A stretch of 43,118 bases of DNA from JAGVXH01 sp043810285 (GTDB lineage Archaea > Nanobdellota > Nanobdellia > Pacearchaeales > GW2011-AR1). Below the pieces are notes generated by a model. It was not told the DNA's origin. It saw only the letters and a program-made list of their open reading frames with translations, and searched no databases. A program made the translations under genes and the position numbers. The first letter of the stretch is position 1. Each line of letters begins with the position of its first letter. Location of the stretch: the NCBI GenBank assembly GCA_043810285.1, contig JBDROH010000010.1, forward strand, positions 1 through 43,118, in the 5' to 3' direction. Of the stretch, positions 16,695 through 24,790 are shown piece after piece.

Positions 16695-17516
16695 ATGGAT
16701 GTTGAAAAAGAAGCTAGAGAGACTATAAAGAAATACAAGTTGATTAGGAAGGGAGATAAGGTTGTTGTTGCTTTATCTGGTGGGAAGGATTCGACGAGTA
16801 TTTTGTATATCTTGAAGAAAATTGGTTATGATGTTGAAGGGTTGATGATTGATTTGTATTTGGGAGAATGGTCGAAGATTCATAATGAAAAAATGACGAA
16901 ATTTTGTGAGGAAAATAATATTCCTTTGACAATTGTTGATTTGAAAAAGGAACTTGGGCAGGGGATTTGTTTTATTAAGGCTGTTTTGAAGGAGCAGAAA
17001 AATTTGACAGGGTGTACTGTTTGTGGGATTGTAAAGCGATGGATTTTAAATAAGTGGGCGAAGAAGATGGGGGCAGATAAATTGGTGACAGGGCATAATC
17101 TCGATGACGAGGCGCAGAACGTTTTAATGAATTTTTTGAAGGGAAATATTTTGCTAGGGGTTAATTCTTCTCCAGCGACTGGAGGTAGTGAAGTAGAGGG
17201 TTTTGTGCAAAGGATTAAGCCTTTGTTTTTTGTTCCTGAATCTGAGATTATGAAGTATGCTAAAGAAAAGAAGTTTGATATTTTGTATGATAAGTGCCCG
17301 TGTGCTTTTGGAACTTATAGAGTTGAAACTCGTAAATGGATGGAAGGGATTTCGGATTTGGAGAAGATGAAAATTGTTAAAAATTTTCAGAAGTTGATTC
17401 CACAATTACGGGAAGAGAATGTTTCTGAGATTAAAAAGTGTCGAGAATGTGGTGAGCCTGCGAGGGGAGAGGTTTGTAATGCTTGCAAGATTTTTGGTTG
17501 TTTGAATAGTAAGTAA
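16695..17516 (+). CDS. tRNA 2-thiolation enzyme, TtuA/Ncs6 family
   Basis: This 273-residue ATP pyrophosphatase has a PP-loop ALSGGKDST (residues 26-34). The Cys residues expected to hold the catalytic iron-sulfur cluster are C107 and C110 (TGCTVCG) and C201/C203 (DKCPCAF). A C-terminal zinc finger CRECGEPARGEVCNACK follows. The family activates a tRNA uridine or cytidine by adenylation and inserts sulfur (2-thiouridine at 34 or 54). Classical TtuA also has an N-terminal zinc finger; here the protein begins directly at the PP-loop domain, so that finger is missing. It stands alone with its own TATA box. Position 34 versus 54 specificity is undecided. Confidence 0.85.
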   Translation: MDVEKEARETIKKYKLIRKGDKVVVALSGGKDSTSILYILKKIGYDVEGLMIDLYLGEWSKIHNEKMTKFCEENNIPLTIVDLKKELGQGICFIKAVLKEQKNLTGCTVCGIVKRWILNKWAKKMGADKLVTGHNLDDEAQNVLMNFLKGNILLGVNSSPATGGSEVEGFVQRIKPLFFVPESEIMKYAKEKKFDILYDKCPCAFGTYRVETRKWMEGISDLEKMKIVKNFQKLIPQLREENVSEIKKCRECGEPARGEVCNACKIFGCLNSK

Positions 17517-17560
17517 TTGAGTATATAATTATTTATTAATCGAAGGTTGATTCTGAGATT

Positions 17561-18735
17561 ATGGATGTTCAATTAGTTGGTTCTACTGGTGATATTCGTG
17601 ATAGGGAATGTGCTTTAAAGTATTGTCAGGATTTCGCAAGAGTTTGTTATTCTGAGAAAAATTTTAGTGATGTTAAAGGTGAGCCATATAATTCTGAGTT
17701 AGTAGAAGGGCGGTTGATTAAGACTGGGCATCATAGTGTATTTGATCATTTTAATTTAAGTTTCTCTTTTGAGGGATTGCCCAAGGCTATGGCTATGGTT
17801 TTTAATAACGAGCCCCTTATGCCACCTCTGAGAAGTCTGCTAGATATACCACTATGAGAAATGATATGGGGGAAAGGCAGGGTATCTTGTACGATAAGTG
17901 GCAAGAAATCTTTAGGGTGGAAATTTCTAAAAAGTTTCCCGAATCTAATTCTCCTTCTCTTTATAAAAAGGGTAGTGATGGGAAAACAACTGAGCAGAAG
18001 TTAGCACAGGAGAATGCTAGATATGTGACTAGTGTTTTTACTCCAACAAAGATGGGGTATACTCTATCTTTGAGACAATTAAATGTTATTGCTAGCGAGT
18101 TCGAAAATTTTGAAGGTGCCATTGAGGGTAATTTGTTTAAGCAGAGAGTGTTTAATGAGGGGATGGTTCCATTTTTGGATTCAGAGATTGTTAAGAAATT
18201 TCGAATTAAAGGGCTTGGGGTAAGTCTAGAACTGGAGTAAAGTTATTTGGGAAAGGTGTTGAGACCTATTTTGGAGAGGGCATTTATTCTACTCAATTGC
18301 TAATGAGTTTTGCTTGCTTGGCACAGAATCATCGTCATAGGACTATCCATAATCATATAGTTGACGGAATTGGGTCAAGGGCTCCTTATGGGTTTTTTGT
18401 TCCTCCAATTATTAAGGAAGAGGATAGATTAGCAAGAAGTTGGGTTGATGATTTGACTAGTGTTGCTAAATATGATTTTCCACAGGGACAGATTGTAATT
18501 GTTGCAGAGAGAGGAAATCGTGAAGACTTGGAAATGAAATTAAGAGAGAGGAATTGTGGGATTCCTACAAAAATTAAAGATTGTTCAAGTGCTGGATGGT
18601 CTTTTGAGAAAATATTCTAAGTATGTTCCAAAAATGGGAGAATTGCGAGGAGCTACTTGTTTAGTTGAAAAAACTGGTTGTAAAAAGGGAGGATGTACTT
18701 TTGGTCCGGAAAATGCTGTTAGTAGGTTAATATGA
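17561..18735 (+). pseudogene. thyX: ThyX-like flavin-dependent thymidylate synthase, three frameshifts
   Basis: Four reading-frame pieces together encode one protein of about 390 residues. Piece 1 (17561 to about 17815) has the ThyX motif GHHSVFDHFNLSFSFEG. One missing base in the CCCCTT run near 17813-17818 shifts to YATSEKSARYTTM in piece 2. A second missing base near GGGG at about 18216-18222 leads to piece 3, with QNHRHRTIHNH. An extra base (or two missing) between about 18544 and 18618 leads to KYVPKMGELRGATC, ending TGA at 18733-18735. The protein resembles a two-part, long ThyX variant; the exact subfamily is uncertain. It overlaps tmk by 4 bp, and a TATA-like element (17531-17538) sits 26 bp before the start. 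Either a true pseudogene or base-calling errors explain the breaks. Confidence 0.7.
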
Positions 18736-19370
18736 AATTTGGAAAATTTATTGTTTTTGAGGGGATTAATGGTTGCGGGAAGGGGACCCAGCTCGATTTG
18801 ATGTATTCATATATCAGAAATTCTGGAAAGGCGGTGCCTATTCTTACTACTGGGGAGCCTAATGATTTTGATGAGAATGGACGGAAGGCAAGAGAGATGT
18901 TGAGGTCTGATGGCGACCCTTATTCTAATAATTTAAGTGCAGTGAAATACTTTGCTAGAAATCGGGGAGCTCATAATAAGATTTTTGTTCCAATGTTAGA
19001 AAAAGGAATTAATGTTGTTTCAGATAGGTATTGGCATTCGAACTTTGCTTTTCAGAGTGCGCAAGGAGTGAATTCTAAGGATATAGCGATGGCCAATAAT
19101 GGCTATAGGGTTCCAGATTTGACTATTATTTTAGATGTTCCTGTGGAAATTGCTTTTGATAGATTAAATCTTCGTGATGGCAAGACTCGAAGAAAGTTTG
19201 ATCGTGATGAGAAATTTTTGAATAAGGTGTGTGAAAATTATTTAGGATTACCAAAAATTTTATTAAAGTTAATGGGAGAGAAAAATATTGTGATAACTAA
19301 TGGGGCTCGAAGTATTGAGGCTGTTTTCGAAGATATAAAATTAGCCTATGATACCCTTCTTAAATCTTAG
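18732..19370 (+). CDS. tmk: thymidylate kinase
   Basis: dTMP kinase phosphorylates dTMP to dTDP. The 212-residue protein has the P-loop FEGINGCGKGTQ, the dTMP-binding DRYWHSNFAFQ and a Lid-type LRDGKTRRKFDRDEKF. The canonical Asp of the P-loop (G-x-D-G-x-GK) is Asn here. The start overlaps the thyX stop (ATGA), so it was originally coupled to thymidylate synthesis. A T-rich run at 19397-19422 downstream would serve as terminator. Confidence 0.9.
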   Translation: MKFGKFIVFEGINGCGKGTQLDLMYSYIRNSGKAVPILTTGEPNDFDENGRKAREMLRSDGDPYSNNLSAVKYFARNRGAHNKIFVPMLEKGINVVSDRYWHSNFAFQSAQGVNSKDIAMANNGYRVPDLTIILDVPVEIAFDRLNLRDGKTRRKFDRDEKFLNKVCENYLGLPKILLKLMGEKNIVITNGARSIEAVFEDIKLAYDTLLKS

Positions 19371-19447
19371 TGATTCCTTAAGAAAAGTAACTGTCATTTT
19401 TAGTTTTTATTTTGTATTTTTGAAAATAGTTTTTGATTACAATAATC

Positions 19448-19456
19448 TTTAAATAG
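19448..19456 (+). promoter_or_regulatory. TATA-like box upstream of the NrdR boxes
   Basis: TTTAAATAG would place transcription start near 19475, just upstream of the two palindromes at 19482-19529, giving a leader of about 68 nt. An alternative weak TATA (ACAATAT) overlaps the second palindrome at the leaderless spacing from 19544. In either case bound NrdR would block transcription. Confidence 0.4.
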
Positions 19457-19481
19457 CCTTCCAAGTTTTGTTCCTTTGCGT

Positions 19482-19497
19482 CCACAAGAGATTGTGG
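19482..19497. promoter_or_regulatory. NrdR box 1 (predicted operator)
   Basis: CCACAAGAGATTGTGG is a perfect palindrome with 6-bp arms and a 4-bp core. It fits 12 of 16 positions of the bacterial NrdR box (ACACWATATATWGTGT type). It lies 46 bp upstream of nrdR and 16 bp before box 2. Confidence 0.7.
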
Positions 19498-19513
19498 CAA
19501 GAAGAGGTATGAG

Positions 19514-19529
19514 ATACAATATCTTGTAT
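19514..19529. promoter_or_regulatory. NrdR box 2 (predicted operator)
   Basis: ATACAATATCTTGTAT has perfect 6-bp arms and fits 13 of 16 positions of the NrdR consensus. Centre-to-centre distance to box 1 is 32 bp, three helical turns, as in bacterial NrdR operators with paired boxes. It ends 14 bp before the nrdR start. Confidence 0.75.
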
Positions 19530-19543
19530 TTATATAAAACACG

Positions 19544-19984
19544 ATGATATGTTTATATTGTAACAGTCCCGAGACGAAGGTTACTGATAAGCGGGATTCT
19601 GGTTCGGTTACGCGAAGAAGAAGGGAGTGTCTGAAATGTGGTAAGCGATTCACAACTTATGAACGGGTTGAGTCGGATTTGAATGTTATTAAGAAGGATG
19701 GTCGGCGGGAGAAGTTTAATCGTGATAAACTTTTAGGAGGGATTAGTAAAAATCTTGAGAAAAGACCGTTTACGACTGAACAGATTGAGAGGATAGTGGA
19801 TGATGTTGCGGCACGAGTTTATCGGATTGCGAAGGATAAAGATATTCGGAGTTCACGGATTGGTGAGATAGTCATGGCTAAACTTAGAAGTGTTGATAAG
19901 ATTGCTTATATCCGGTTTGCATCGGTATACCGTGATTTTGCAGACATTGATGAGTTTAAAGATGAATTAAAAAAATTGAAATAA
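19544..19984 (+). CDS. nrdR: transcriptional repressor NrdR
   Basis: NrdR senses ATP/dATP and represses ribonucleotide reductase genes. The 146-residue protein has the zinc ribbon MICLYCNSPETKVTDKR with ECLKCGKRFTTYE. An ATP-cone follows (VIKKDGRREKFNRDKLLGGI...), and the length is normal. The start is fixed by the family's opening MxCPYC-type motif. It heads the operon with a MazG-like gene, nrdD, a glycyl-radical peptide, nrdG and dut. Two palindromes matching NrdR boxes lie directly upstream, so autoregulation is likely. NrdR is mostly bacterial, so an ancient transfer is plausible. Confidence 0.95.
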   Translation: MICLYCNSPETKVTDKRDSGSVTRRRRECLKCGKRFTTYERVESDLNVIKKDGRREKFNRDKLLGGISKNLEKRPFTTEQIERIVDDVAARVYRIAKDKDIRSSRIGEIVMAKLRSVDKIAYIRFASVYRDFADIDEFKDELKKLK

Positions 19985-19985
19985 A

Positions 19986-20363
19986 ATGGAACTAAATAGA
20001 TATCAAGAAGCATGTAAGAGGACCTCTAAGAAATTTGAGATTCCAGACTTAGAGATTGCGACATGGGGGCTGGGGGTTGTTGGGGAGGCAGGTGATATTG
20101 CGAGTTGTATCAAGAAGGTTTTTGCACATAAAAATGATTCCGTCAAGGAAGGAATAAAGGAAAACATTGGAGATATGATGTGGTATACTGCGATGATTTG
20201 TAATTTTTTTGGATGGAGATTAGAAGAAATTTTGCAAGAAAACTTAGATAAATTAGAGGAACGATATCCTGAAGGATTTACATTTAAAGATGCTCGGAGA
20301 GGAGGAACTATGGTTAAGTGGAGTGGAGTAGGAGATAAAGAGGGTTTAAAAGATGATAAATAA
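19986..20363 (+). CDS. MazG-like nucleotide pyrophosphohydrolase
   Basis: The 125-residue all-helical protein has GLGVVGEAGDIASCIKKV and NIGDMMWYTAMICNFFGW, the E-x-x-D and G-D metal-binding motifs of the MazG/iMazG superfamily. These enzymes hydrolyse (d)NTPs to monophosphates and often clean or shape the dNTP pool. It begins 1 bp after nrdR and overlaps nrdD by 11 bp, so it is made together with the reductase. The substrate is not predictable from sequence. An alternative is a dUTPase-like or house-cleaning role complementary to dut in the same operon. Confidence 0.75.
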   Translation: MELNRYQEACKRTSKKFEIPDLEIATWGLGVVGEAGDIASCIKKVFAHKNDSVKEGIKENIGDMMWYTAMICNFFGWRLEEILQENLDKLEERYPEGFTFKDARRGGTMVKWSGVGDKEGLKDDK

Positions 20364-23300
20364 AATTCGTAAGCGTGATGGGAGCGTTGTGCTATTTCAA
20401 GAAGACAAGATTGCTGATGCTATCTGGAGGGCGGCACGAGCTGTAGGGGGAGAAGATCGTGAGAAGTCAAAGTTGCTTGCGGATTTGGTTGTTGAGAAAT
20501 TAGGTGAATTTAAGGGAGAGCATGTAATTCCAGATGTTGAGGAAGTTCAGGATTTGATTGAGAAGATTTTAATTGAAGAAGGACATGCAAAGGTTGCGAA
20601 AGCATTTATTCTTTATAGAAAGAGTCATGATGAATTGAGGAATGTTAAAGGTTTGTTTGATACAATTGAAGCCGTCGAGGATTATATTGGTTTAGACGAT
20701 TGGATGATTAAAGAGAATTCTAATATGGGTTTTTCTCTTCAGGGTTTGAATAATTATATTGCGACAAAAATTATTGCGAACTATTGGATGAGGAGGGTTT
20801 ATCCTGAAGCAATTAGGAAAGTTCATGAGGCTGGAGATTTACATATTCATGATTTAGGGACATTGGGAGCTTATTGCGTTGGGTGGGATTTGAAAGATTT
20901 GTTGACGGTAGGATTTAAGGGAGTTAAGGGTAAAGTTGAGGCTGGACCTGCAAAACATTTTCGAACCGCGTTGGGTCAGATAGTTAATTTTTTTTATACT
21001 CTTCAAGGTGAGACTGCTGGTGCTCAAGCGTTTTCTAATTTTGATAGTTTACTTGCACCGTTTGTGAGGTATGATAAACTAAGCTATAAGGAAGTTAAGC
21101 AAGGGATGCAGGAATTTTTGTTTAATATGGCTGTTCCGACGAGAGTGGGTTTCCAGTGCATATCTGAAGATACAGAAATATTAACTCCCACTGGTTGGGC
21201 AGGTTATGATGATTTGAAAAAGGGGGATATAATAAAAACTTTTAATTTGAAAAAAGGGGTGATTGAGGACAAACCGGTTAAGAAACTTTTTGCAAGAGAA
21301 TATAATGGTGTAATGTATAATCTGAAAAATAGAATTCAGGACCAATTGATTTCTCCAGGACATCGAGTTGTTAGAAAAAAGTTTTATGGAAATTATATTT
21401 TAGAAGAAATTGAAAGTGTTGAAAAGATGAAGTCTCCTTTTATAATTCCTATTTCTGGAATAAATCTTAAAGAAGATTCAAAGATAAGTGATGAGGAAAT
21501 AAAACTTCTTCCATGGGTAATTAGTGAGGGGACAATTGAGAATTATAAAACTCATAGGCATTGTAAGCGAATTACAATTTATCAATCCAAATTAAAAAAT
21601 CTTGAGAAATATAAAGAGATAATAAATTTATTGAAGAAGTTTAAATTGAATTTTGGTGAAATGGATTCTTCTCCTGCCTTGGGAGATTCTGTTAAAATGA
21701 TTAGGTTAGATGCGGAGTCTTCTAGACAGATTCATAAAATGATGGGGTCAGATAATAATGTTAATTTCATACCTACGAGATTTGTTGGGATGAGTAAAAG
21801 GCAATCGAGATTATTTTTGGATACTTATATCAAGGCAGATGGTTTTGAAGGTTGTAAAATTGCGACGACAAATAAAAATATTCTGGAGGTGTTACAGCAA
21901 ATTTCAGTTTATGCAGAGTATGGATTTACTGTTCTTACTAGAAATCCTACAATTGGGAAAAAGTTGATTTATGTTTTGAGATTGATTAAACATAAAGATA
22001 CGTATATACAAAAAGTAAAGAAGATTAATTATAAGGGTGTTATTTGGTGTCCTAATACGGATAATGAGACTGTGATTGCAAGGAGAAATGGGAAAGTGTT
22101 TATTACTGGAAACACTCCATTTACGAATCTTACGATGGATTTGAAAGTTCCTTCTTATATGGCAGATGAGCATGTTCTTATTGGAGGTCAGCCCCAGATA
22201 GAAACTTATAAGGAATTTAAGGTGGAGATGGAAATGATTAATCGGGCATTTGCAGAGTGTATGTTAGAGGGTGATGCTTCTGGAAGGGTTTTTACTTTTC
22301 CGATTCCTACCTATAATATTACGAAAGATTTTGATTGGAATAATTCTGATTATGATTTAATTTGGGAAATCACCGCGAAGTACGGGATTCCTTATTTTTC
22401 GAATTTTGTTAATTCCGATATGAAGCCAGAAGATGCTAGGAGTATGTGTTGTCGTCTTAGGTTGGACCAAAAAGAGTTGAGGAAACGAGGAGGAGGTTTG
22501 TTTGGCGCGAATCCTCAGACAGGGAGTATTGGGGTTGTTACAATTAATATGGCTAGGTTAGGTTATGTTTCTAGTGGAGAGGATGATTTTATAGCGAGGC
22601 TTGATAGGTTAATGGAGTTGGCTAAAGAGAGTCTTGAAATAAAAAGGAAGACAATTGAGAAATTTACAGATGTTGGACTTTATCCGTATTCGAAATTTTA
22701 TTTGAGGCAAGTACATCAGCGATTTGGAGAGTATTGGATGAATCATTTTGCGACTATCGGATTACTTGGGATGAATGAATCTATTATGAATTTTATGCCT
22801 GGTGAAAATATTACTACGGAAAAAGGTCACGAGTTTGCGATTAAAGTTATGGATTTTATGAGGGTTAGGTTAGAAGAGTATCAGAAAGAGACCGGGAATA
22901 TTTATAATTTGGAGGCGACTCCTGGGGAAGGAACGACTTATCGTTTTGCTAGAATGGATAAAAAGAGATTTGGGAGAATTATTGTTGCAAATGAGGGAGC
23001 TTATCAGAAAGGAGCAAAGCCGTATTATACAAATTCATCGCAGTTACCTGTGAATTTTACCGAAGATGTTTTTGAAGCTTTAGATTTGCAGGACGAGTTG
23101 CAATGCAAGTATACTGGAGGTACTGTCTTTCACACTTTTATTGGTGAGAAGTTAAATAAGGAGGCGGTTAAGACGATGGTGAAGAAAATTTCTTATAATT
23201 ATCATTTGCCTTACTTTACGATTACTCCGACGTTTTCTGTTTGCCCTGTTCATGGATATCTTGTGGGAGAGCATGAATATTGTCCTAAGTGCGACGAGGA

Positions 23301-23520
23301 AATTGCCGAGGCTGAGGCTAATCCAATTACGGTTTCTGATGAGTTTATAGGTGAGGATGTTGAAGCGAGTGAGATTTTGAAGGCGTCTTCTGTTGATAGC
23401 GTTCCTCTCGTTATGCCCTTAGAGATTAGAAGTAATACGGTTTCTGTAAGATTAGAAAAACCCTTATTAAATTCTCAAATAAATTCTGGAGGTGATATTT
23501 ATGGGGCGGACGAAGTGTGA
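20353..23520 (+). CDS. nrdD: anaerobic (class III) ribonucleoside-triphosphate reductase, intein-containing, lacking the glycyl-radical C-terminus
   Basis: NrdD makes dNTPs from NTPs without oxygen. The 1055-residue precursor has an N-terminal ATP-cone (1-95), catalytic core to residue 268, an intein (269-587), then core from TPFTNLTMDLK onward. The core includes SMCCRLR with the thiyl Cys and NPQTGSIGVVTINM. The zinc motif is CPVHGY (from 964) and CPKC (977-980). After C980 an atypical acidic/hydrophobic tail of 75 residues runs to the stop. The usual C-terminal glycyl-radical segment (RVxGY...WN.GK) is absent from this frame; it is encoded by the overlapping gene at 23501. The host protein after splicing would be 736 residues. 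It overlaps the MazG-like gene by 11 bp. Confidence 0.93.
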   Translation: MINKIRKRDGSVVLFQEDKIADAIWRAARAVGGEDREKSKLLADLVVEKLGEFKGEHVIPDVEEVQDLIEKILIEEGHAKVAKAFILYRKSHDELRNVKGLFDTIEAVEDYIGLDDWMIKENSNMGFSLQGLNNYIATKIIANYWMRRVYPEAIRKVHEAGDLHIHDLGTLGAYCVGWDLKDLLTVGFKGVKGKVEAGPAKHFRTALGQIVNFFYTLQGETAGAQAFSNFDSLLAPFVRYDKLSYKEVKQGMQEFLFNMAVPTRVGFQCISEDTEILTPTGWAGYDDLKKGDIIKTFNLKKGVIEDKPVKKLFAREYNGVMYNLKNRIQDQLISPGHRVVRKKFYGNYILEEIESVEKMKSPFIIPISGINLKEDSKISDEEIKLLPWVISEGTIENYKTHRHCKRITIYQSKLKNLEKYKEIINLLKKFKLNFGEMDSSPALGDSVKMIRLDAESSRQIHKMMGSDNNVNFIPTRFVGMSKRQSRLFLDTYIKADGFEGCKIATTNKNILEVLQQISVYAEYGFTVLTRNPTIGKKLIYVLRLIKHKDTYIQKVKKINYKGVIWCPNTDNETVIARRNGKVFITGNTPFTNLTMDLKVPSYMADEHVLIGGQPQIETYKEFKVEMEMINRAFAECMLEGDASGRVFTFPIPTYNITKDFDWNNSDYDLIWEITAKYGIPYFSNFVNSDMKPEDARSMCCRLRLDQKELRKRGGGLFGANPQTGSIGVVTINMARLGYVSSGEDDFIARLDRLMELAKESLEIKRKTIEKFTDVGLYPYSKFYLRQVHQRFGEYWMNHFATIGLLGMNESIMNFMPGENITTEKGHEFAIKVMDFMRVRLEEYQKETGNIYNLEATPGEGTTYRFARMDKKRFGRIIVANEGAYQKGAKPYYTNSSQLPVNFTEDVFEALDLQDELQCKYTGGTVFHTFIGEKLNKEAVKTMVKKISYNYHLPYFTITPTFSVCPVHGYLVGEHEYCPKCDEEIAEAEANPITVSDEFIGEDVEASEILKASSVDSVPLVMPLEIRSNTVSVRLEKPLLNSQINSGGDIYGADEV
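21157..22113 (+). mobile_element. intein with LAGLIDADG-type endonuclease domain in nrdD
   Basis: The 319-residue intein occupies NrdD residues 269-587, between RVGFQ and TPFTNLT, a conserved NrdD active-core site. Block A is CISEDTEILTPTGW with Cys1; block B is LISPGHRVVRK. The central endonuclease part has two LAGLIDADG-like motifs, LLPWVISEGTI and LFLDTYIKADG. Block F is around VIARRNGKVF and block G ends ITGN before the +1 Thr. The penultimate residue is Gly instead of the usual His, and the first endonuclease motif has Pro at a normally Gly/small position and Glu in place of Asp. Splicing is probably functional, because the host needs it; endonuclease activity is less certain. Confidence 0.92.
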
Positions 23521-23626
23521 AGTTTGGAGTAGAATTTGCGGTTATTTGAGGCCGACTTCTCAATGGAATGAAGGGAAGATTGAAGAGTTTAAAGATAGGA
23601 CAATGTTTGAAAGGATTAGATTATGA
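23501..23626 (+). CDS. stand-alone glycyl-radical peptide of NrdD
   Basis: A 41-residue peptide reads MGRTKCEVWSRICGY then LRPTSQWNEGK and a short helix ending ERIRL. SRICGY is the NrdD glycyl-radical motif (R-V/I-x-G-Y), and WNEGKxxEFKDR follows as in intact NrdD C-termini. The gene is in the +1 frame relative to nrdD, overlaps its last 20 bases, and overlaps nrdG by 4 bases (ATGA). Its ATG is preceded by GGAGGTGAT (23488-23496 region), a 9-nt perfect match to the 16S anti-Shine-Dalgarno sequence with about 4-7 nt spacing. That argues for independent translation rather than a sequencing slip. It would pair with the truncated NrdD to rebuild the radical site, with the Gly activated by NrdG. 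Confidence 0.75.
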   Translation: MGRTKCEVWSRICGYLRPTSQWNEGKIEEFKDRTMFERIRL

Positions 23627-24324
23627 AAATTGCGGGATTAGAAAAGATGACCTTGGTAGATTATCCTGGAGAGGTAGCTTGTACTATTTTTTTGTATGGG
23701 TGTAATTTTCTTTGTGGGTTTTGTCATAATCCTAAGTTAGTTGTTCGAAAGTTTGGAAAAGGTTTTTCTGAAGAGGAGGTTTTGAGATTTTTGAAAAAAA
23801 GAAGAGGAAAACTTGATGCTATTTGTATTTCTGGGGGTGAGCCATTGATGAGTTTGGATTTGGACTTTGTGAAGAAGATTAAGGATTTGGGATATAAGGT
23901 GAAGGTAGATACTAATGGAAGTTTTCCAGAGAAGTTGAAGGAAATGATTGATTTAGGATTAGTTGATTATGTTGCGATGGATGTCAAGGCTTCAAAGAAA
24001 AATTATTTTAAAGTTGCTGGTGTTGAGGCAGATGTTGGAAATATTGAGAAATCTATGGGGTTGATTTCGGGTCTTAAGAATTATGAGTTTCGGACGACGG
24101 TTGTTGAGAAGTTTCATAATGTTTCTGAGATGAAAGCTATTGGTCGATGGTTGAACGATGTTTGTGGGAAAAGGCCGAAGAAGTTTTTTTTACAAGGGTT
24201 TAAATCTAGGGATAATTTGATTGATAATAGTTTTTCAAATGAGAAGGACGTTTCCGAGAAATATCTTGATGAACTGACGGAAAGTATTAGTGAATTTTTT
24301 AAAGAGGTTGGTGTGAGGATATGA
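23623..24324 (+). CDS. nrdG: anaerobic ribonucleotide reductase activating enzyme (radical SAM)
   Basis: NrdG uses AdoMet and a 4Fe-4S cluster to abstract hydrogen from the glycyl residue of NrdD. The 233-residue protein opens MKIAGLEKMTLVDYPGEVAC. It has the cluster motif CNFLCGFCHN (CxxxCxxC), ISGGEPLM and VDTNGSFP. The length fits archaeal-type activases. The start overlaps the stop of the glycyl-radical peptide gene (ATGA), so the activase is translated right after its substrate loop. Confidence 0.92.
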   Translation: MKIAGLEKMTLVDYPGEVACTIFLYGCNFLCGFCHNPKLVVRKFGKGFSEEEVLRFLKKRRGKLDAICISGGEPLMSLDLDFVKKIKDLGYKVKVDTNGSFPEKLKEMIDLGLVDYVAMDVKASKKNYFKVAGVEADVGNIEKSMGLISGLKNYEFRTTVVEKFHNVSEMKAIGRWLNDVCGKRPKKFFLQGFKSRDNLIDNSFSNEKDVSEKYLDELTESISEFFKEVGVRI

Positions 24325-24337
24325 ATGGAGGTTTACT

Positions 24338-24766
24338 ATGATAAATATTAAAGTTAAAAAATTAAAAGAGAATGCGATTGTTCCTAGGTATGCACATAAT
24401 GGGGATGCTGCTATGGATTTGTTCTCGACGGAGGATTATCTTGTTCCTGCAGGGAAAAGGCAACTTGTTTCAACAGGGATTTCGATGGAGTTACCTGAAG
24501 GATATTTTGCTTCGATTCGTGGAAAGAGTGGGTTGGCATACAAGAAGGGGATATGTATTCTTGGAGGTGTTATTGAATATACTTATCGTGGAGAGTATGG
24601 TGTTATTGTTTTGAATACGGGAAATGACGATTTTGAAATTAAGGTGGGTGATAAAGTTGCGCAGGTTATAATTGCTCCTATTGCGACGGCAGATGTTGAA
24701 GTTGTTGAAGAATTAAGTGAGACAGTGAGGGGTGATGGTGCATGGGGAAGTACTGGGGAAAGATAA
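24338..24766 (+). CDS. dut: dUTP diphosphatase (trimeric dUTPase)
   Basis: dUTPase converts dUTP to dUMP, preventing uracil in DNA and feeding dTMP synthesis. The 142-residue protein has motif 1 NGDAAMDL, motif 2 RGKSGLAYKKGI, motif 3 GVIEYTYRGEYGV, motif 4 VGDKVAQVII and motif 5 RGDGAWGSTG. In motif 3 the usual catalytic Asp (G-x-I-D) is Glu, and motif 5 has Trp for the stacking Phe. GGAGGT lies 5 nt before the ATG, a clear Shine-Dalgarno site. That fits an internal operon gene, in contrast to the leaderless first genes. Activity is likely but the D-to-E change is unusual. Confidence 0.88.
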   Translation: MINIKVKKLKENAIVPRYAHNGDAAMDLFSTEDYLVPAGKRQLVSTGISMELPEGYFASIRGKSGLAYKKGICILGGVIEYTYRGEYGVIVLNTGNDDFEIKVGDKVAQVIIAPIATADVEVVEELSETVRGDGAWGSTGER

Positions 24767-24790
24767 TATATAATTGATTGTAATAGTTTT

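Noticed and set aside
18544..18735. Separate small gene with a zinc-like Cys cluster (TGCKKGGC)
   Set aside because: It continues the ThyX-like protein after a frameshift, has no start signal, and overlaps tmk in the way an upstream operon gene would.
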